Made by a program: the position numbers and the translations under genes
The notes under the pieces: model-generated
The model's database searches: none
The model's input: only the letters and a program-made list of their open reading frames with translations
What the model was told of the DNA's origin: nothing
Shown: in pieces, positions 19,431-29,159 of the stretch
Layout of the letters: the number at the start of each line of letters is the position of its first letter
Position numbering within the stretch: the first letter of the stretch is position 1
NCBI GenBank assembly: GCA_030263455.1
Contig: SZOZ01000006.1
Span: forward strand, 1 to 64,000
DNA: 64,000 nt
DNA from: Synechococcales cyanobacterium CNB
Lineage (GTDB): Bacteria; Planctomycetota; Phycisphaerae; Phycisphaerales; UBA1924
Direction: 5' to 3'

Positions 19431-22184
19431 ATGACCAATGCCCAGACCTTGTCCCGCTCTCTCCTGCTCGCCGTGGCTGTCGGCTTCGCGCCGTCCCCCC
19501 GGGCGGACGGGCAAGACCACCCGGTCATCCTTCAGTGGTTCGAGTGCCCGTGGGCTGACATCGAGCACCGCGCTCCCGACTTCTTCAACGCGGGCTACGG
19601 CGCGCTCTGGCTGCCGCCCCCATCGAAATGCGCCGACCCGAAAAGCCCCGGCTATGACCCGTTCGAACGCTTCGATCTCGGCACGCCGACGTCGCCGACG
19701 GCCTACGGGACCGAGGCCGGCTTTCGTGCGGCGACGAGCGAACTGCGCCGAGCGAATGGCCTGATCTACATCGACACAATCATGAACCACAACTCGATGC
19801 GCCAGACAAGCAAATCCTTCCAGGAGGCGGGCGGGTACCCCGGATTCTGGATGGCGTCGGAGAACCCGCCGCGCGACAAACTGCCGACCGACAACTGGGG
19901 CGACTTCCACGCCGGGCACGCCGCAGGGTACTACCAGTCGGAGGATCCGGGCAAGCCGTTCTATGACCGCGAGAAGGGCGACCTCGTCGCATTGATCGAC
20001 ATCGCGCACGAATCCAACAACCTCTTCATCCGCCACCCCGTGAAAGCCGGTCACGCGCAGAACATCCCCGAAGGTACGCTCTACAACAAGCCGAATCCGG
20101 CCAACGCCCGCTTGTACCAGGACCGCGACCTGCCGCCGAGGGTGGTCCACAACCCGGGTACTTCACGCAACCCTCCCCCCGGTCAGCACTGGGAGTTCTT
20201 CGTCTATCCCTTCAATACGAACGATCCGTCGCAAGGCGATCCGATCGCGGAGAACGCAACCCTCCTCCTGCTCCGGTGGACGCAGTGGATGCTCGACGAG
20301 TTCAGGGTGGACGGCTTCCGCCTCGACGCAGCGAAGCACGTGCCGACCTGGTTCTGGGACACCTACTGGGACACGGTCGTGCACGAACGTCGCCTCACGC
20401 CCGACGGCCGCATCGCGACCCCCTTTTCCTTCGTTGAGTGCGTGGACGGCAACTGGTTCACCTACACGCAGTACGTCCGCAAGGACGCCTTCGCCGACCG
20501 CGACGCGCTCGACCTGAGCGGAGCAGGCTCGCTGCGCGACGTCCTGAACGCCGACGGCTTCGGCTCGTGGGCGTCGGTCCTCGCCGCCCACATCGACACC
20601 ACAGATGACGGGTTCAACAACGGCACCCTCGGCGTGAACCACGTCTTCAGCCACGACAACGGCTCGGCCGGCAACGGTTCCGCCGCCCCCCCCCTTCCCA
20701 CGCGCCGCCAGCAGGGCCTCCCCCAGATGGCATACGCCCTCCTGCGACCCGGGCCGCCCATCGTCTACCACAACGCCCGCGGCATCACACGCTCTGGCGG
20801 CTTCTTTCCCCGCGAAGGCTCGCCCAACGCACTCGGACTCGACCCCGCGTCAGGTTCACTCGACCCCGCACTGACGACGCTCGTGCGCATCCGGAACGAG
20901 TACGCCCGCGGCCAGTTCTTCCCCCTCAACTGGTCCGACCCGGTCAACCAGTCCATGGACGACGCTCTCGTCTACGAACTCAGCACGCCACTCGACGGCG
21001 GCGCATACTCCGCCAACCTCCTCGTCGCCGTCAACGACCGCTTCGACAACGGCGTTCAGCAACGAAACGTCCTCACGACCTTCCCGCCCGGCACACGCCT
21101 CCACGAACTCACCGGCAACGCCGCCGACCTGCAGATCGACCCGACCAACCTCATCCCCGAAATCCTCACAGTCGGCGCCGATCGGCGCGTCCTCATCACC
21201 GTGCCAAACAACCGCAGCGTCAACGGCCTCGAACACGCCATGGGCTATGTCGTCTACGGCCCCGCAGTCCCGAGCGGCGTTATTGAGATACCCGAGGCGT
21301 CCGGCCTCATCCCCGCCGACCCGCCTCAGGCCCCCTTCTCTCGCCGCAGGCTCTCCAGCGTCCCTGTTGTCAACACGGAATCTTTCACGCTCCGCCTCAC
21401 GACGATGCAGACCGATCCCCTTGATCCGAATACAGACGATGATGCCATCTTTCGGATCAACGAGGGACACGCAGACCTGAACGGCAACGGTGCCACGGAC
21501 TACCCATACGACGCCGGTGTCGCTGCGGGCTACGAGCGATTCACAACCACCTTCCAACCTCTCTACGGCTCAGGTCACCAGGCCGGCCTCTACGAGCAGG
21601 TGATCGACGCCTCGCTCCTCCCCGAGGGGTACAACTACGTCTCCGTGCTCGCGTTCCGTCATCGCAACGCGGGCGATGCACCCCTCTTCCGCGAGTTCAG
21701 GACGACGATCTATATCGATCGTGTAGGACCGAAGGTAGAACTGCTCACGACCGGTCCGATCGAGAACGCCACCACGGCCACGTTCCGTGTCGCGCTGCTC
21801 GACCGCACGGCACAACGCGTCCACTTCTTCTGGAATCTGCCGCCGGACACAGACCCGATCCCTCTTCTCTCGCCATTCAACCAGGGCGTGAAGCACGACC
21901 GCTTCGAATGGCGATGGACCGAATCAGGCCTGACCCACGGCCTGCACACGCTCACCGTCGTGCCCGTCGAAGTCACAGGAACCGCCGCCGTCGAACGCTA
22001 CGACGTGCTCGTCCTGAACTGCGCAGCGGACGTGAACGGCGATACGCGTACCGACACGCTCGACTTCCTCGCGTACCTCAGCCTCTGGGCAGCGAAGGAT
22101 GACTCCGCCGACATGAACGGCGACGGAGCCGTAGACACGCTGGACTTCATCCTGTTCCTGAACCTGTGGGTCGCAGGGTGCTGA
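19431..22184 (+). CDS. Secreted GH13 alpha-amylase-like enzyme with dockerin
   Basis: 917 residues. Signal peptide SLLLAVAVGFAPSPRADG. A GH13 barrel is visible from region I IDTIMNHNS (~residue 114), region II GFRLDAAKH with nucleophile D299, region III FVECVDGN with acid/base E336 and region IV VFSHDNGS (~407). A C-terminal beta domain and Ig-like part follow. The last ~55 residues are a dockerin-like pair (DVNGDTRTDTLDFL, DMNGDGAVDTLDFI) ending WVAGC. It acts outside the cytoplasm on alpha-glucans. GGGAGGA precedes the ATG by four bases, so I use 19431 and not the adjacent GTG. Nine C in a row lie at 20696-20704. Confidence 0.88.
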   Translation: MTNAQTLSRSLLLAVAVGFAPSPRADGQDHPVILQWFECPWADIEHRAPDFFNAGYGALWLPPPSKCADPKSPGYDPFERFDLGTPTSPTAYGTEAGFRAATSELRRANGLIYIDTIMNHNSMRQTSKSFQEAGGYPGFWMASENPPRDKLPTDNWGDFHAGHAAGYYQSEDPGKPFYDREKGDLVALIDIAHESNNLFIRHPVKAGHAQNIPEGTLYNKPNPANARLYQDRDLPPRVVHNPGTSRNPPPGQHWEFFVYPFNTNDPSQGDPIAENATLLLLRWTQWMLDEFRVDGFRLDAAKHVPTWFWDTYWDTVVHERRLTPDGRIATPFSFVECVDGNWFTYTQYVRKDAFADRDALDLSGAGSLRDVLNADGFGSWASVLAAHIDTTDDGFNNGTLGVNHVFSHDNGSAGNGSAAPPLPTRRQQGLPQMAYALLRPGPPIVYHNARGITRSGGFFPREGSPNALGLDPASGSLDPALTTLVRIRNEYARGQFFPLNWSDPVNQSMDDALVYELSTPLDGGAYSANLLVAVNDRFDNGVQQRNVLTTFPPGTRLHELTGNAADLQIDPTNLIPEILTVGADRRVLITVPNNRSVNGLEHAMGYVVYGPAVPSGVIEIPEASGLIPADPPQAPFSRRRLSSVPVVNTESFTLRLTTMQTDPLDPNTDDDAIFRINEGHADLNGNGATDYPYDAGVAAGYERFTTTFQPLYGSGHQAGLYEQVIDASLLPEGYNYVSVLAFRHRNAGDAPLFREFRTTIYIDRVGPKVELLTTGPIENATTATFRVALLDRTAQRVHFFWNLPPDTDPIPLLSPFNQGVKHDRFEWRWTESGLTHGLHTLTVVPVEVTGTAAVERYDVLVLNCAADVNGDTRTDTLDFLAYLSLWAAKDDSADMNGDGAVDTLDFILFLNLWVAGC

Positions 22185-22406
22185 ACAACGGCGACCGAGG
22201 AAACACGTGCGATTGCGGTGCCCCACTCCGATCCCGCGCGTACATCAACTCGCTCGCACCAGCAGACCACGACCAAGCCTCCCATTCGGGCGCGCAACAC
22301 CACCTATCGGTTCGCACCGATCCGCACGAATCATCGGAAAGCCTTGTTGACGCGAGCGTTACGCGAGAAGGTGCGGAACCGTGCGAAACGCTGCGAAACG
22401 GGCCGA

Positions 22407-22480
22407 TGGGCGCAACAGGACTCGAACCTGTGACCTCTTCCATGTGACGGAAGCGCTCTAGCCAACTGAGCTATGCGCCC
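22407..22480 (-). tRNA. tRNA-Val (CAC)
   Basis: Minus-strand cloverleaf with acceptor GGGCGCA/TGCGCCC, anticodon loop GTCACAT (anticodon CAC) and T loop TTCGAGT. All stems are fully paired. CCA is not encoded. A TATACT box lies upstream on the minus strand (22511-22516). The stretch 22185-22406 after the amylase shows nothing else. Confidence 0.97.
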
Positions 22481-22573
22481 GGGCGCCGCGCTGGGCGGCC
22501 GGTCGGGGCAGTATAGCAGCGGCGCCGCTGGTCGGCGGGCGGGCCAGGGGTTGCTGTCGGAGGAGGAGGCTCG

Positions 22574-23116
22574 TCAGGGCCTCTGAAGCCGGGCGACGAC
22601 CGTCTTTTCCGGGTCGACGACGCACGTGACCGTAACCGAGGCCGCTTGGCGGTCGATCGAAGTCAAGGCCCACCCGGGCGCGATCTCGGCTCCGAGTCGA
22701 TACGGCTTGCCGTTGATCACGGCGAGTGGTTCTCTGCCGCCCAGCATGAGCGCGGTCAGCACGACGGCCGGGGGCTTCTCAGCGAGCGGTCTGGCCGTCT
22801 CGGGCTTGCTCGCCACCGGAGGCAGAACGATCTCGTTGACAGGCGCTGGCTTGCCGGGGTCGTCGAACAGGAACGGGGAGAGGAGTGGCGCATCGGTGGG
22901 CTGCGACGCCGCGAAGGCGGACGCTGCGGCCTGCTCAGCCGTCAGCGGTCGGCGAACGTACGCCGTCGGCGCGGCGGTCGCTTTCTGCTTCGTGGACTTC
23001 GCCGATGCGGACTGCGGTGACTGTACGCCGACCATCCGCACGCCCATGAGCATGAGCATGGGAATGACCGCCAGCGCGGCGGCTGCGAGACGCATCGTGG
23101 ATGGGGTCAGGTTCAT
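22574..23116 (-). CDS. GspC-like/PilP-like inner-membrane protein
   Basis: 180 residues. An N-terminal membrane anchor (LAAAALAVIPMLMLMGVRM), then a Pro/Ala-rich linker, then a small beta domain at ~110-175 with VLTALMLGGREPLAVINGKPYRLG and GWALTSIDRQAASV. That domain is like the homology region of GspC/PilP ('INGKxYxxG...'). In type II secretion such a protein links the inner-membrane platform to the secretin. Its ATG overlaps the stop of the PilO/GspM gene by four bases. Last gene of the operon. The name is by analogy. Confidence 0.6.
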   Translation of the reverse strand: MNLTPSTMRLAAAALAVIPMLMLMGVRMVGVQSPQSASAKSTKQKATAAPTAYVRRPLTAEQAAASAFAASQPTDAPLLSPFLFDDPGKPAPVNEIVLPPVASKPETARPLAEKPPAVVLTALMLGGREPLAVINGKPYRLGAEIAPGWALTSIDRQAASVTVTCVVDPEKTVVARLQRP

Positions 23117-23739
23117 TTCGTCCCTCGCTTCGTGGCGGCGGGCGAGGCCGGCCTGGGATCGGGCTCGAGCAGCGATCGGACCAGCCGGTAGTGCGAGGTT
23201 TCGATCGTGGCGGTCACTTCCTGGGAGGAATCGCCTGGTCTCGGCGCCACGCGCAGTGCCGTGATGCGGGTCAGGCCGATCTCGTGCTCGAGCTGGGCAA
23301 CGAAACGTGCAACGGCGTCGAAGGCGCCGATGGCGATGATCGTGTACTCGACGGACTCGATCTCGGTCCTCGACCCTGGACGACGGTTCGCCGTGGTCGC
23401 GCGTCGCTTCGGGTCGAGGCGGTCGATGCGGACACCGTGCGACGCGGCAGCCCCGGTCAGCGTGTCGTAGAGCATCGCCGGCTCACCGGACGCCCTCGAC
23501 TGCCGGTCGATCTCGACCGCGCGAGCGGTGAGTTCGCGGAGTCGGGTCTCGGGCGGCGAAGCGCGGTTGGCATCCTCGCGTCTGGCCGCCTCGATCTTCA
23601 ACTCCTGGCTTGCCTCCCGTGCCTTGGCGGTTGCCAGGCGGGCTTCGAGCGGCTTGAGCAGGCCGAACCAGCCACCCGCGATCATCGCCCCGACCATGAT
23701 GACCTCGATGGCGAGCCTTCGGGCGATCAGGTGCCTCAT
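23113..23739 (-). CDS. PilO/GspM-like platform protein
   Basis: 208 residues. One N-terminal transmembrane helix (IEVIMVGAMIAGGWFGLL), then a coiled coil (LEARLATAKAREASQELKIE), then a ferredoxin-like periplasmic domain with VEYTIIAIGAFDAVARFVAQL, the usual PilO/GspM layout. AAGGAGG lies upstream of the ATG at 23739. The start overlaps the GspL stop by four bases. It should pair with the GspL C-terminal part. Confidence 0.75.
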   Translation of the reverse strand: MRHLIARRLAIEVIMVGAMIAGGWFGLLKPLEARLATAKAREASQELKIEAARREDANRASPPETRLRELTARAVEIDRQSRASGEPAMLYDTLTGAAASHGVRIDRLDPKRRATTANRRPGSRTEIESVEYTIIAIGAFDAVARFVAQLEHEIGLTRITALRVAPRPGDSSQEVTATIETSHYRLVRSLLEPDPRPASPAATKRGTK

Positions 23740-25388
23740 GGCGTGCCCTCCTTGGCCACGACGATCGGGTGCGGCAGGCCGTGCAACTGGGCGCGAAGGA
23801 CGAAACTCCGCGCGGGAGCGTTGTCCATGACCGTGTTCCGAGTCGAGGCCAGTTGCACCGAGCGAGTGAGCGGCGAGGCGGCCAGCGCCTCGAGGTAGCG
23901 ACTCAACGGCTCCTGCCCCTCCGGTCCCGCGCCGGCGAGAGCGATCCCGCGAATCGTGAGCGCGGGACCTTCGCGACCGACGTCGCCGGTCACTTCGAGC
24001 AGCCGCACTTCGTCGCTGGCAACCGCCGCGATCTGGCGGAGCGTGGCGACCCAGTCGGGGTACTCCCCGAGCGTGGCCGCCAGAGATGCCTCGGCGTCGG
24101 CGAGTCGGGCAGCAAGCTCGTCGGCTCGCTGGTCGATCTCCGCCGCAAGGTCGATCGACTCGATGATCGGAGCGTTCGCGTGCATCAACCGGTCGACCTT
24201 GGCCCGTTCGTGCGCGATCCGCGCACCGTCGGCGGCGAGGAGCAACCCCGCGGCCACGCCGCCGGCGCGCACGCCGACCGCGAGCACGCTCGCAACCCGC
24301 CTTGCTTCCGCGACTCTGGGCAGCAGGTTGAGATTCGGGATCGGACGCTCGACGCACGCTCGCAGGGATGCGCTGCACGCCCCCGCTTCGTACTTCGGCG
24401 CGTCTTCGCTGACGATGGCGTCGGCGTCGAGGTGGCTCGACAACAGCTCGGCAAAGCGGGGAATACGCCCGCCCGGCCCGCTGAGCACGAGCCGCACCGT
24501 CGAGAGATCACTGTGACTCATGCCGAAGCGGATCGTTTGCCGGGTCTCCACGACATAGCGCTGGATGATGGGTTGCAGCAGCGGCAGGACGACCGAGCCG
24601 CGCAGGCCGGAACTGTGATCGATGACCTCCTCCGGACCCGGGATGCCGCGCGTGTGCATGAACTCGCGCGCCCGTTCACGCTCACCGGTGGTCGGCGGCG
24701 CAGCGCGTCCGGCCGGATGGAACGCCCGGACGAGTGCTTCGAGCAACAGGTCGCATCCGAGATCGAACGAGCGAAGACATCGCAGGTTGCCGCTGCTCCC
24801 CGCCGAGATAACCGTGTGACGCTCGCCGACGTGCATCAATACGTCGTTCGGGCCGCACGAGTCGGTGAGCGCCGCGCGCGCTGCGGATGCGATGAGAACT
24901 GCCTCCATCGGGGCAATCACGACCGGACGGCACCCAGCCCGAACGAGCATCCCGAAGAGCGACTGGGCACGATCGTCACGATCGGCGGTCGCGAGCACGT
25001 GGGTTCGAGGCGGCTCGCCCGAGGCGTCGTTGCCAACGATCGTGCACGAAACAGGATGGCTCGAGGCCGGATACTGGAGAGCCTCCGCCAGTTGCATCCG
25101 TGCCGCTCGGAGCGCCGCGTCGCCGGACAGCGGGCAACTGGCGAGCATCGCCGTGGCGTCAGGGCCGTCGTGGTACAGCGCCGTACGCATCCCTCGGCGC
25201 GCGCGAACGCGCTTCAGCAACGCGGCGACCGCCGTGTCGAGCGGCATCAGGCCGTCCGCCCAGTAACCCTCCCACTCGGCAGGGTCGAGCTCGACGGAGG
25301 CGGATCGCTCGACCGCACGGCCCGATACGACCGCGACCTCGAGGCGAGTCGGCGACAGCCCTATGCACAGGCCCGTTGATCTCAGCAC
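23736..25388 (-). CDS. GspL-like protein, PilM-type plus PilN-type halves
   Basis: 550 residues. The N-terminal ~340 residues are actin-like (PilM/GspL cytoplasmic domain): LCIGLSPTRLEVAVVSG at the start and VRLVLSGPGGRIPRFAELLSSHL. NLNLLPRV then marks the PilN start, a transmembrane helix (SVLAVGVRAGGVAAGLLLAA) follows, then a coiled coil and a small periplasmic domain. So the PilM and PilN functions are joined in one chain, as in GspL. The start is the GTG at 25388, with GGGGAG nine bases upstream. It likely docks the GspE ATPase to the membrane platform. Confidence 0.78.
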   Translation of the reverse strand: MLRSTGLCIGLSPTRLEVAVVSGRAVERSASVELDPAEWEGYWADGLMPLDTAVAALLKRVRARRGMRTALYHDGPDATAMLASCPLSGDAALRAARMQLAEALQYPASSHPVSCTIVGNDASGEPPRTHVLATADRDDRAQSLFGMLVRAGCRPVVIAPMEAVLIASAARAALTDSCGPNDVLMHVGERHTVISAGSSGNLRCLRSFDLGCDLLLEALVRAFHPAGRAAPPTTGERERAREFMHTRGIPGPEEVIDHSSGLRGSVVLPLLQPIIQRYVVETRQTIRFGMSHSDLSTVRLVLSGPGGRIPRFAELLSSHLDADAIVSEDAPKYEAGACSASLRACVERPIPNLNLLPRVAEARRVASVLAVGVRAGGVAAGLLLAADGARIAHERAKVDRLMHANAPIIESIDLAAEIDQRADELAARLADAEASLAATLGEYPDWVATLRQIAAVASDEVRLLEVTGDVGREGPALTIRGIALAGAGPEGQEPLSRYLEALAASPLTRSVQLASTRNTVMDNAPARSFVLRAQLHGLPHPIVVAKEGTP

Positions 25389-25485
25389 GAGCGCACACTC
25401 CCCTGCGGCTCCGCCCGCATAGCGATCATCGACCCGCCAAGGGCGTGACTTGTGCCCCGGTCGGGAGCCTCGTCGTTCCCGGACC

Positions 25486-25872
25486 TCACTCGACGAGCAG
25501 GTTGAGCCGACGCCGTGCCTCGCCCGATCGACCCTCGACCACAATCTCGCCAACTTCGCCCGTGGGTGGAAGGCTGACGAACGCGACCGTCGCCGCGCCC
25601 ACGGACTGCTCGCTCCCGAGGGCCGGTGGCTCCAGCCCGTCGACGATCGCCCTGACCGCGATGAACGCCCCTGACTCGGCGGCGTAAAACGCCCGCGTGG
25701 TCTCGGCACGCATCGCGCCCAGAACGGCCTCGTCGCCGGCAGGGCGAGCCGACCCCATGACGACAAGGTTCAACATCGCCAGAACGACGATCACGACCGC
25801 GAGCGCAACCCCCGCACGCCCGCGGGCGAGGTGTTGCGAAACGCACCGATCGGGGACGGGTCGCGTGCTCAT
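25486..25872 (-). CDS. PilX/GspK-like minor pilin fragment-sized protein
   Basis: 128 residues. An N-terminal hydrophobic helix (AGVALAVVIVVLAMLNLVV) is followed by AFYAAESGAFIAVRAIVDG, the AE-SG pattern typical of PilX and GspK N termini. There is no GFTLxE prepilin motif. GspK is usually over 300 residues, so this is either a short PilX-type protein or a reduced GspK. It lies between the GspJ-like and GspL genes, 97 bases before the latter. Confidence 0.65.
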   Translation of the reverse strand: MSTRPVPDRCVSQHLARGRAGVALAVVIVVLAMLNLVVMGSARPAGDEAVLGAMRAETTRAFYAAESGAFIAVRAIVDGLEPPALGSEQSVGAATVAFVSLPPTGEVGEIVVEGRSGEARRRLNLLVE

Positions 25873-25875
25873 GCC

Positions 25876-26424
25876 TTACGCACCTCCTGGCTGGACGATC
25901 GTGACTCGTGCGAACGCAACTCCGCGGAGTTCCACGCCGCGCACGACCAGCCGGACCGTGAACCGCCGCGTCTGCTCCGGGGTCGCCGAGCAATCGGTAA
26001 CGCCGTCGGCGGCCAAGTAGCCGATCTCGAACGCCGTTACCTGCCTGCAGAGCACACCCTGAACACCGAACTCGTCTGTCAGCACGAGATCGGAGCCACT
26101 GAGTTCGACCCCTCGATTGTCCGTGAACTCAACAGCATCCGCGTCGGCGCGCACGATCCCGACCTGGCCGCCCGCGCTCCCTTCCGGCGCCTCACGCAGG
26201 AGTCGGACCACACGGTCGAGCGCGAAGCCCGCGTCCTCCGCGGCTTCGCGCGTGTCCGCAGCCGAGGCGTACGCATCGCCGAGCGACGCGGTCACGGGCA
26301 CCACGATCGCTGCGATTACCCCTACGATGACGATCGACAGGGTGACCTCGAGGAGGGTCAGCCCGCGTCGCCCGGGCGACGTAATGCAGAGCGACCGGCC
26401 GGGATGGATGCCCGCTTGATTCAC
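25876..26424 (-). CDS. GspJ-like pseudopilin
   Basis: 182 residues. Prepilin leader RRGLTLLEVTLSIVIVGVIAA with the Gly/Leu cleavage site, then a helix and a beta domain ending ELRGVAFARVTIVQPGG. I start at the GTG at 26424 because it overlaps the GspI stop (GTGA), showing translational coupling. The longer frame from 26484 would overlap GspI by 60 bases. Assignment to GspJ rests on position after H and I. Confidence 0.72.
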   Translation of the reverse strand: MNQAGIHPGRSLCITSPGRRGLTLLEVTLSIVIVGVIAAIVVPVTASLGDAYASAADTREAAEDAGFALDRVVRLLREAPEGSAGGQVGIVRADADAVEFTDNRGVELSGSDLVLTDEFGVQGVLCRQVTAFEIGYLAADGVTDCSATPEQTRRFTVRLVVRGVELRGVAFARVTIVQPGGA

Positions 26425-26921
26425 AGTTCCGTCACCACCACCGAGATGGGCAGGGATTGGGTTCCGCCCGTTGCTCTCGGCCACGTCACGGTCACCGTTA
26501 CCGTCCTGAAAAGGTCGAGTTCGGGATCACCCGTCGCGACACCCGATGCGGCGTGAGGGGGCGTCACGTCGATCGTGTACGCGAACCCGAGGTCTTCGTA
26601 TAGAGACGCGGTGCCCGCTGCCCGTGCCAGCAGCCCTGCATCCGGCGTGTTGAGCCAGGCGTTCGTATCCGCAAGCGCCGCGTAGCCGAGGCCGGGTGCA
26701 TCAGAATAAACGTCCGCCAGCACATGCTCGACGACAGCCTGCGCCAGCGCGGCCGCTCGTGTGGTCTGCACGGCGTCGGCGCGGGCGAGCACAGCCTCCT
26801 GCACGACGACAACCGAAGGCGGCACCGCGATCCCAAGCACCACTACCACGACCACCACCTCGATCAGCGAGAGGCCTCGCCGAAGGATGCCGCGGCCGTG
26901 CTGTGATGCGAGATGGTTCAT
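26421..26921 (-). CDS. GspI-like pseudopilin
   Basis: 166 residues. Prepilin leader RRGLSLIEVVVVVVVLGIAV, then TTRAAALAQAVVEHVLADV, the segment usual in GspI/PilV-like minor pilins, and a short beta domain. The start overlaps the preceding gene by four bases and the end overlaps the next. Confidence 0.75.
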   Translation of the reverse strand: MNHLASQHGRGILRRGLSLIEVVVVVVVLGIAVPPSVVVVQEAVLARADAVQTTRAAALAQAVVEHVLADVYSDAPGLGYAALADTNAWLNTPDAGLLARAAGTASLYEDLGFAYTIDVTPPHAASGVATGDPELDLFRTVTVTVTWPRATGGTQSLPISVVVTEL

Positions 26922-27448
26922 CGCTCAACAAGCCCCGATACCCTGCGAACGCTGATCGTGAAGCCCCCCGTCAGCGATACCGATGCATCCTGCGTGAACA
27001 CCCCGGTCAGCGTGCCGGCGGCATCGCGCACCTGCGGCGTGCCGGAGTGGGAAAACCACAGCCGGACCAGCCCCGAGGAGCCGTCGCCGCCGACGCACGA
27101 GAGCATCTGGACCCCGGGAAACGAGTGGGCCAGCACGAGCGACTCGGCCGCAAGCCCGGTCGAGTCTCTCATCGGGGCGACGCTCAGGCTGCCCGACGGA
27201 ATGTAGACGGGCGTGAGCGTGCCCGTTGACGCGTCTGCGATGACTCCGCTCGGTTGGCCTGTCGCCATGGCGAAGGTGCGGGCGTGGGTGAGGAGGCGGT
27301 GCGTTTCCCGCGCAGCGGCCGCCTGGCGGGCGCCAGCGGTCGAGCCGAGCGCGGGGATGACGCCGATCGCGAGGATGCCGACGATGACGATCACGACCGT
27401 CACTTCGAGCAGCGAGAACGCCCGGGTTGTCATGCCGCGCAGGCCCAT
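26918..27448 (-). CDS. GspH-like pseudopilin
   Basis: 176 residues. Leader TRAFSLLEVTVVIVIVGILA, then ETHRLLTHARTFAMATGQ, a GspH/FimT-like helix, and a beta-rich C-terminal domain. The leader is cut before Phe. The stop overlaps the GspI start. The start follows the GspG stop by 11 bases. Confidence 0.78.
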   Translation of the reverse strand: MGLRGMTTRAFSLLEVTVVIVIVGILAIGVIPALGSTAGARQAAAARETHRLLTHARTFAMATGQPSGVIADASTGTLTPVYIPSGSLSVAPMRDSTGLAAESLVLAHSFPGVQMLSCVGGDGSSGLVRLWFSHSGTPQVRDAAGTLTGVFTQDASVSLTGGFTISVRRVSGLVER

Positions 27449-27459
27449 CAGCGACGCCC

Positions 27460-27945
27460 TCAGAGTTCGTTCGCGTTGCGGAATCCGCCCTGCCCGTCCG
27501 GTGAAGTCGTCGCGGCGGCGGAGTTCGCGTAGAAGATCGCCACGGGGGGATCGGAGGCGTTGTTCACGTAGTAGTTCCAGCCGTAGAGGTCCGGGTCCGC
27601 CACAGCGCGAGCCTCGGCCTGCTGCTGCGAGACGGCCTGCACCGCCGTGAGCCGCGAATACGGATTCGCCGGAACCCCCCCCTGCACGACGACGCCCGCC
27701 GTTGTCAACTGCTCCAGCGTGGGATAGGGGTCCGTCCCGGCGATGATCGCGCGAGCGCGGAACGAAGCGATCGACGAACGCACACTCGACACGCTCGACT
27801 CCAGCGCGGCGGTGCGCGCGTCGTCCGTCGCCCCGGCGAACTGCGGCACCACCAGCGCGGCCAGAATGCCCATGATGATCACGACGATCACGATCTCGAG
27901 CAGCGAGAACGCCCGCCGATTCCGAAGATTCATCACGCCGACCAT
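27460..27945 (-). CDS. GspG-like major pseudopilin
   Basis: 161 residues from the ATG at 27945, which follows AGGGGGAG at good spacing. Leader RRAFSLLEIVIVVIIMGILA, then VVPQFAGATDDARTAALESS, matching the GspG N-terminal helix with the charged turn. The C-terminal part has NPYSRL and DPDLYGWNYYVN, in place of the usual Ca-binding loop. It would build the periplasmic pseudopilus. The longer frame to 27981 overlaps GspF and is not needed. Confidence 0.82.
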   Translation of the reverse strand: MVGVMNLRNRRAFSLLEIVIVVIIMGILAALVVPQFAGATDDARTAALESSVSSVRSSIASFRARAIIAGTDPYPTLEQLTTAGVVVQGGVPANPYSRLTAVQAVSQQQAEARAVADPDLYGWNYYVNNASDPPVAIFYANSAAATTSPDGQGGFRNANEL

Positions 27946-27953
27946 GGCTCCCC

Positions 27954-29159
27954 CTAGTGATTCAGCTTGACCATCTGCCACATCGGCAGGAAGACGGAGA
28001 GTGCGATCACGAGCACAATCACGGCGAGGGCGACCGTCAGCAGCGGCTCGATGACCTGGCTCACGCCCTTCGTGAGATGCTCGGCCTCACGCTCGTAGTG
28101 CTTGGCGACGACCCCGCACGAACGAGAGAGTTCCGCCGAGTCCTTGCCCGCGCTGATCATGCGTCGTGCGAAACTGGGCAGGTAGGTGGCGACCTCGATC
28201 GATTCCTTCAGCGAGGCCCCCCCCCGAAGACGCTCAGCGATCTGGTTGCACTCCAGCGCGAACAGCGGCCTGCCGGTCGCGCGACCTCCCATCTCCATCG
28301 CCTCGGTGACGCCCAGGCCGGAGCCGAGCGCGATGCCGAAAACACGGGCAAAGCGGGCGGTCGTGACGGCAACGAGCACCTTCTCGACGAAAGGAACGAA
28401 GCGGAAAGCTCGCTCGAAGAACGCCCGGCCGCCATCGGTTCGCCACGCCGCCGCGCACGCGAGCGCCACGCCGACGATTGTGCCGAGGTACGCCCACCAG
28501 TGTGCCCGCACAGACGCCGCGATCGCCTGGATGGCCCGAGTCGTCAATGGCAGCTTGACGTCCGACGAGGCGAACGTCTCGGCGAAACGCGGAACGACGA
28601 ACACGATGATGACGCTGACGGCCAGCGCCACGACGCCCACGACGATGACGGGGTAGGCGAGGGCGCGCTTCAACTGCTGGCGGAGTTCGACCTGACGCTC
28701 GAGCATGTCCGCGAGATGCGAGGTGACCGAGGCGAGACTCCCCGATCTCTCCGCCGCTCTCATGGTCTCGACGTACACCTCGCCGAACGTCTGCCGGTGC
28801 TGGTCGATCGCCTCGCTGATGGACGCTCCCGCCTGAACTCGAGCGGCCACGTCCCGGATCATCTCGCGCTGGGCCGGACGCTTCTCGCTCTCGGCAATGC
28901 TGCTCAGCCCGTCCTCGATCGGAATCTTCGCCTCAACCAGAACGCTCAGTTCCCGTGTGAGCGCGGCGATGTCCGTCAGCGTCGCGCCCCGATACCGGAG
29001 CAGCGAGGTCCGCTCACGCGCGGGACGCACGCTGAACGGCGTGAGACCCATCGAGGCGAGCCGGCGGTAAGCGTCCTGCTCGCCCGTCGCACGGATCACG
29101 CCGCGGCGACGCGAGCCGGACCCGTCCACTGCCGTGTATCGATAGACGTTCTCGCTCAT
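27954..29159 (-). CDS. gspF: Type II secretion/pilus platform protein GspF
   Basis: 401 residues. Two T2SF domains: the first after TDIAALTRELSVLVEAKIPI with the membrane pair around LAYPVIVVGVVALAVSVIIVF, the second after TTARFARVFGIALGSGLGVTE and ending with IEPLLTVALAVIVLVIALSVFLPMW. The start ATG at 29159 overlaps the GspE stop (ATGA). It is the polytopic inner-membrane protein that GspE acts on. Nine C lie in a row at 28217-28225. Confidence 0.9.
   Translation of the reverse strand: MSENVYRYTAVDGSGSRRRGVIRATGEQDAYRRLASMGLTPFSVRPARERTSLLRYRGATLTDIAALTRELSVLVEAKIPIEDGLSSIAESEKRPAQREMIRDVAARVQAGASISEAIDQHRQTFGEVYVETMRAAERSGSLASVTSHLADMLERQVELRQQLKRALAYPVIVVGVVALAVSVIIVFVVPRFAETFASSDVKLPLTTRAIQAIAASVRAHWWAYLGTIVGVALACAAAWRTDGGRAFFERAFRFVPFVEKVLVAVTTARFARVFGIALGSGLGVTEAMEMGGRATGRPLFALECNQIAERLRGGASLKESIEVATYLPSFARRMISAGKDSAELSRSCGVVAKHYEREAEHLTKGVSQVIEPLLTVALAVIVLVIALSVFLPMWQMVKLNH

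Noticed and set aside
22500-22560. GC palindromes upstream of tRNA-Val as an operator
   Set aside because: Short self-complementary GC motifs are expected at this base composition and no regulator is adjacent.
26470-26482. Third copy of the SIR2-flanking repeat inside the gspI-like gene
   Set aside because: The 13-base match fits the coding sequence and has none of the neighbouring block, so it is probably chance.
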